DNA of 8,237 bases from Campylobacterales bacterium (GTDB taxonomy: Bacteria; Campylobacterota; Campylobacteria; Campylobacterales; Hydrogenimonadaceae), in NCBI GenBank assembly GCA_026986055.1, contig JALSPH010000214.1:1-8237 (forward strand), written 5' to 3'. The translations under genes were made by a program, and so were the position numbers. Numbering within the stretch: the first letter of the stretch is position 1; each line of letters opens with the position of its first letter. The notes under the pieces are model-generated. The model saw nothing but the letters and a program-made list of their open reading frames with translations, was not told where the DNA came from and ran no database searches. This document shows, piece after piece, positions 6,199 to 8,237 of this stretch.

Positions 6199-8160
6199 AT
6201 GAAAGAGAGATTTGTAAATTTTCAAATACCAGATTTTGACACCTTTGCAAAAAGGCTTGAGGAGCTTTTGAAAAAGAGTGAAAAAGATATAGAAAATCTT
6301 TTAAAAAAAGATGAAATAGAGTACGACTCTTTCGTAAGACCATATATGGAGAGTTTCGAGAAACTTGACCTCTTTTTCACTCCGCTGTCGCACCTTAACA
6401 GTGTAGAGAACTCCAAAGAGACTCAAAAGGCGTATGAAGAGTCGCTGCCGCTTCTTTCGCACTACCACACCAGGCTTTCACAAAACCGAGATCTCTTTGA
6501 GGCTTTCAAAAAGGTAAAAGCAGACGATAGAGCAAAGCAGGAGGTTGTAAGGCAGGAGCTAAGAGACTTCAAACTCTCCGGGGTAGATCTGCCTGAAGAT
6601 AAGAAGAAGAGGTTGGAGGAGATAAACCTGAAACTGAGCGAGTTGAACAACAGTTTCTCCCAGAACCTTCTTAATGCAACTAACGCCTACGAGCTTATAG
6701 TAGAAGATCCAAAAGATGTCGAAGGTATCCCTCAAAGCGACCTGGAGCTCGCCAAAACGGAGAAAGATGGCAAAAGTGTATGGAGATTTACTCTACAGGC
6801 ACCAAGCTACATGGCATACATGACTTACGGTCCGAACCGAGATCTTAGAGAGGAGCTTTACAGAGCTTATGTCACAAGAGCTCCCGATAACGAAAAGATA
6901 ATAGAGGAGATTTTGGCTTTAAGGGATGAAAAAGCGAAAATTTTGGGCTTTGACCACTACAGTGAACTCTCTTTGGCTACAAAGATGGCGCCGAGTGACG
7001 AAGCTGTCATAAACTTTTTGAACGAGCTTGCAGATGCCTCCATGCCATTTGCGAAAGATGAGATAAAAAGAGTTGCTGAAGTTGCAAAGGAAGAGGGCAT
7101 CGATAGGCTTGAAAGTTACGATATCGCTTACTATAGTGAGAAGCTTAAGAAGCGAGAGCTCGATTTCGACGATGAAGAGACGAGACCATATTTTGAGCAA
7201 AACAGGGTATTGAACGGACTTTTGGAACTGGTCTCGGACCTCTTTGACGTCAGCTTTATACCGGTGGAAGTTACTGTTTGGAACGATAAAGTCAAGGTTT
7301 TCGACATAGCCGAAAACGGTGAGCCGTTTGCTCGAATATATTTCGACTTGGAGGCTAGAAGCAGTAAAAGGGGCGGGGCATGGATGAACGACTGGCAGAC
7401 GCACCATGAAGATGAGTCCGGGAAAGTGCATCCGGCTTCGGCATTTGTGGTATGTAACTTTCCCCCTTCCAAAGATGGTGTCCCTTCGCTGCTAAGGCAT
7501 GACGATGTAGTGACCCTCTTTCACGAGATGGGGCATGCTATTCACCATCTCTTCAGTAGGGTAAAAGAGAGGTTTGTCAGCGGAATACACGGCGTAGAGT
7601 GGGATGCGGTTGAGTTTCCGTCTCAATTTTTGGAGAATTTCGCATACGAAAAGAGTATTTTACGCCGTTTCGCCTACCATTACGAAACAGGGGAACCTCT
7701 GCCGGAGACTCTTGCCGACAAGATACGAAAAAGTAAAAACTTTCTTGCCGCTCTTGGTATGTTAAGGCAAATCGAGTTCGCTCTCTTCGATTTCATGCTT
7801 CACCAAAAGCTCTACGGTGCAGATGAGGTTCAAAAGCTTTTGGATTCGTTAAGAGAGAGGCTTTCGCTTGTGAAACCTCCATCTTACAACAGGTTCCAGT
7901 GGGGGTTCACCCACATATTCGCGGGTGGGTATGCGGCCGGTTACTACAGCTACAAATGGGCGGAGGTACTGAGTGCGGATGCATATTTTGAGTGTTATAA
8001 GGAGGAGAGGATAGTCGAAGAGAAGATAAAAGGGTATAAGAGCCACATTTTGCAAAGAGGCGCCAGCGAACCTATGCAGATGCTCTATAGAGAGTGGCTT
8101 GGGCGAGACCCGGACCCTAAAGCGCTCGTAAAGCTTTATGACCTGGTGAAAATATCGTGA
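6199..8160 (+). CDS. prlC: M3-family zinc oligopeptidase, oligopeptidase A (PrlC) type
   Basis: Cytoplasmic zinc metallopeptidase that cleaves short peptides, including signal-peptide and proteolysis fragments. It is 653 aa from ATG 6199, against about 680 for E. coli PrlC. The zinc site is HEMGH at 442-446, with Glu443 catalytic and the third ligand probably Glu472 in WDAVEFPSQF. The C-terminal substrate loop HIFAGGYAAGYYSYKW (572-587) carries the conserved Gly and Tyr residues. The N-terminal FFTPLSHLNSVENS, LRDFKLSGVDLP and SLATKMA blocks match oligopeptidase A closely, separating it from the M3B PepF branch. There is no signal peptide. An in-frame TTG at 6157 would add 14 residues but overlaps the -10 box; ATG 6184 is also possible. 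The last codon overlaps the GTG of the next gene. It is divergent from the HslUV operon, whose peptide products are plausible substrates. Confidence 0.93.
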   Translation: MKERFVNFQIPDFDTFAKRLEELLKKSEKDIENLLKKDEIEYDSFVRPYMESFEKLDLFFTPLSHLNSVENSKETQKAYEESLPLLSHYHTRLSQNRDLFEAFKKVKADDRAKQEVVRQELRDFKLSGVDLPEDKKKRLEEINLKLSELNNSFSQNLLNATNAYELIVEDPKDVEGIPQSDLELAKTEKDGKSVWRFTLQAPSYMAYMTYGPNRDLREELYRAYVTRAPDNEKIIEEILALRDEKAKILGFDHYSELSLATKMAPSDEAVINFLNELADASMPFAKDEIKRVAEVAKEEGIDRLESYDIAYYSEKLKKRELDFDDEETRPYFEQNRVLNGLLELVSDLFDVSFIPVEVTVWNDKVKVFDIAENGEPFARIYFDLEARSSKRGGAWMNDWQTHHEDESGKVHPASAFVVCNFPPSKDGVPSLLRHDDVVTLFHEMGHAIHHLFSRVKERFVSGIHGVEWDAVEFPSQFLENFAYEKSILRRFAYHYETGEPLPETLADKIRKSKNFLAALGMLRQIEFALFDFMLHQKLYGADEVQKLLDSLRERLSLVKPPSYNRFQWGFTHIFAGGYAAGYYSYKWAEVLSADAYFECYKEERIVEEKIKGYKSHILQRGASEPMQMLYREWLGRDPDPKALVKLYDLVKIS

Positions 8161-8237
8161 GTGATCTGGAGTTTTGGGAGTACTTTTTCATAATAGGCTC
8201 CATTTTGACATATATCTGCTGGGGCTTTGTATTCGCG
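8157..8237 (+). CDS. Small membrane protein, N-terminal fragment (gene runs off right edge)
   Basis: An open frame of 27 codons begins at GTG 8157 and continues past the window. The GTG overlaps the prlC stop as GTGA, and GGTGA lies 6 nt upstream as a ribosome binding site. The fragment reads MSDLEFWEYFFIIGSILTYI, then CWGFVFA: an acidic, aromatic N-terminus followed from about residue 9 by a hydrophobic helix, so this is an inner-membrane protein without a cleavable signal peptide. I do not recognise the family. The overlap suggests coupled translation with prlC, but a functional link is unproven. Confidence 0.6.
   Translation, partial: MSDLEFWEYFFIIGSILTYICWGFVFA

Noticed and set aside
6919..7431. 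A 170-codon open frame on the minus strand inside prlC
   Set aside because: It is antisense to the well-conserved M3 peptidase core, shows no recognisable motif, and has Cys/His/Phe-rich composition expected of a shadow frame.
1..8237. CRISPR arrays, insertion sequences, phage genes or toxin-antitoxin pairs
   Set aside because: No repeated spacer-like units, transposase or integrase motifs, or small paired genes were found; the window is mostly core genome.

Overview
The window is a compact bacterial chromosomal segment, most likely from the Campylobacterota (Epsilonproteobacteria). The block rplI-hslV-hslU-era has the order I recall from Helicobacter pylori (HP0514-HP0517). HslV also starts with the MFEATTI leader that I recall from Helicobacter. 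The genus cannot be fixed from the sequence. Gene density, short overlaps and Arg/Ile codon use (many AGA/AGG and ATA) fit a free-living chemolithotrophic relative, but that is inference.

Left part, minus strand (1-2416): three translationally coupled genes resemble the inner-membrane assembly platform of a type IV pilus, type II secretion or DNA-uptake machine. They are a 512-aa fusion of a PilM/GspL-like cytoplasmic domain with a PilN-like membrane and periplasmic part, a PilO/GspM-like protein, and the N-terminal 79 codons of an exported PilP/GspC-like protein that runs off the left edge. A 182-bp AT-rich gap, with an era terminator and candidate promoters, separates them from the next block.

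Middle, minus strand (2599-5799): one operon reading rplI, hslV, hslU, era. The genes are 3 nt apart, overlap by 4 nt and overlap by 23 nt, in that order. A perfect TATAAT -10 box lies just ahead of rplI. It joins a ribosomal protein, the two-part HslUV protease and the 16S rRNA maturation GTPase.

Intergenic region 5800-6198: this 399-bp stretch has no protein gene but holds the most notable structure in the window. It is a nearly continuous imperfect hairpin of about 187 nt (5896-6082) with a central asymmetric bubble and a candidate promoter directly upstream. Size and architecture match 6S RNA, the RNA polymerase-binding regulator. I call it a structured ncRNA, with 6S as the leading hypothesis.

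Right part, plus strand (6199-8237): prlC, an M3-family zinc oligopeptidase, sits behind its own TATAAT box. It overlaps by 4 nt the GTG start of an unrecognised membrane-protein gene cut by the right edge. HslUV releases short peptides from proteins and PrlC-type enzymes trim such peptides, so the divergent neighbours could act in sequence, but nothing in the DNA shows co-regulation.
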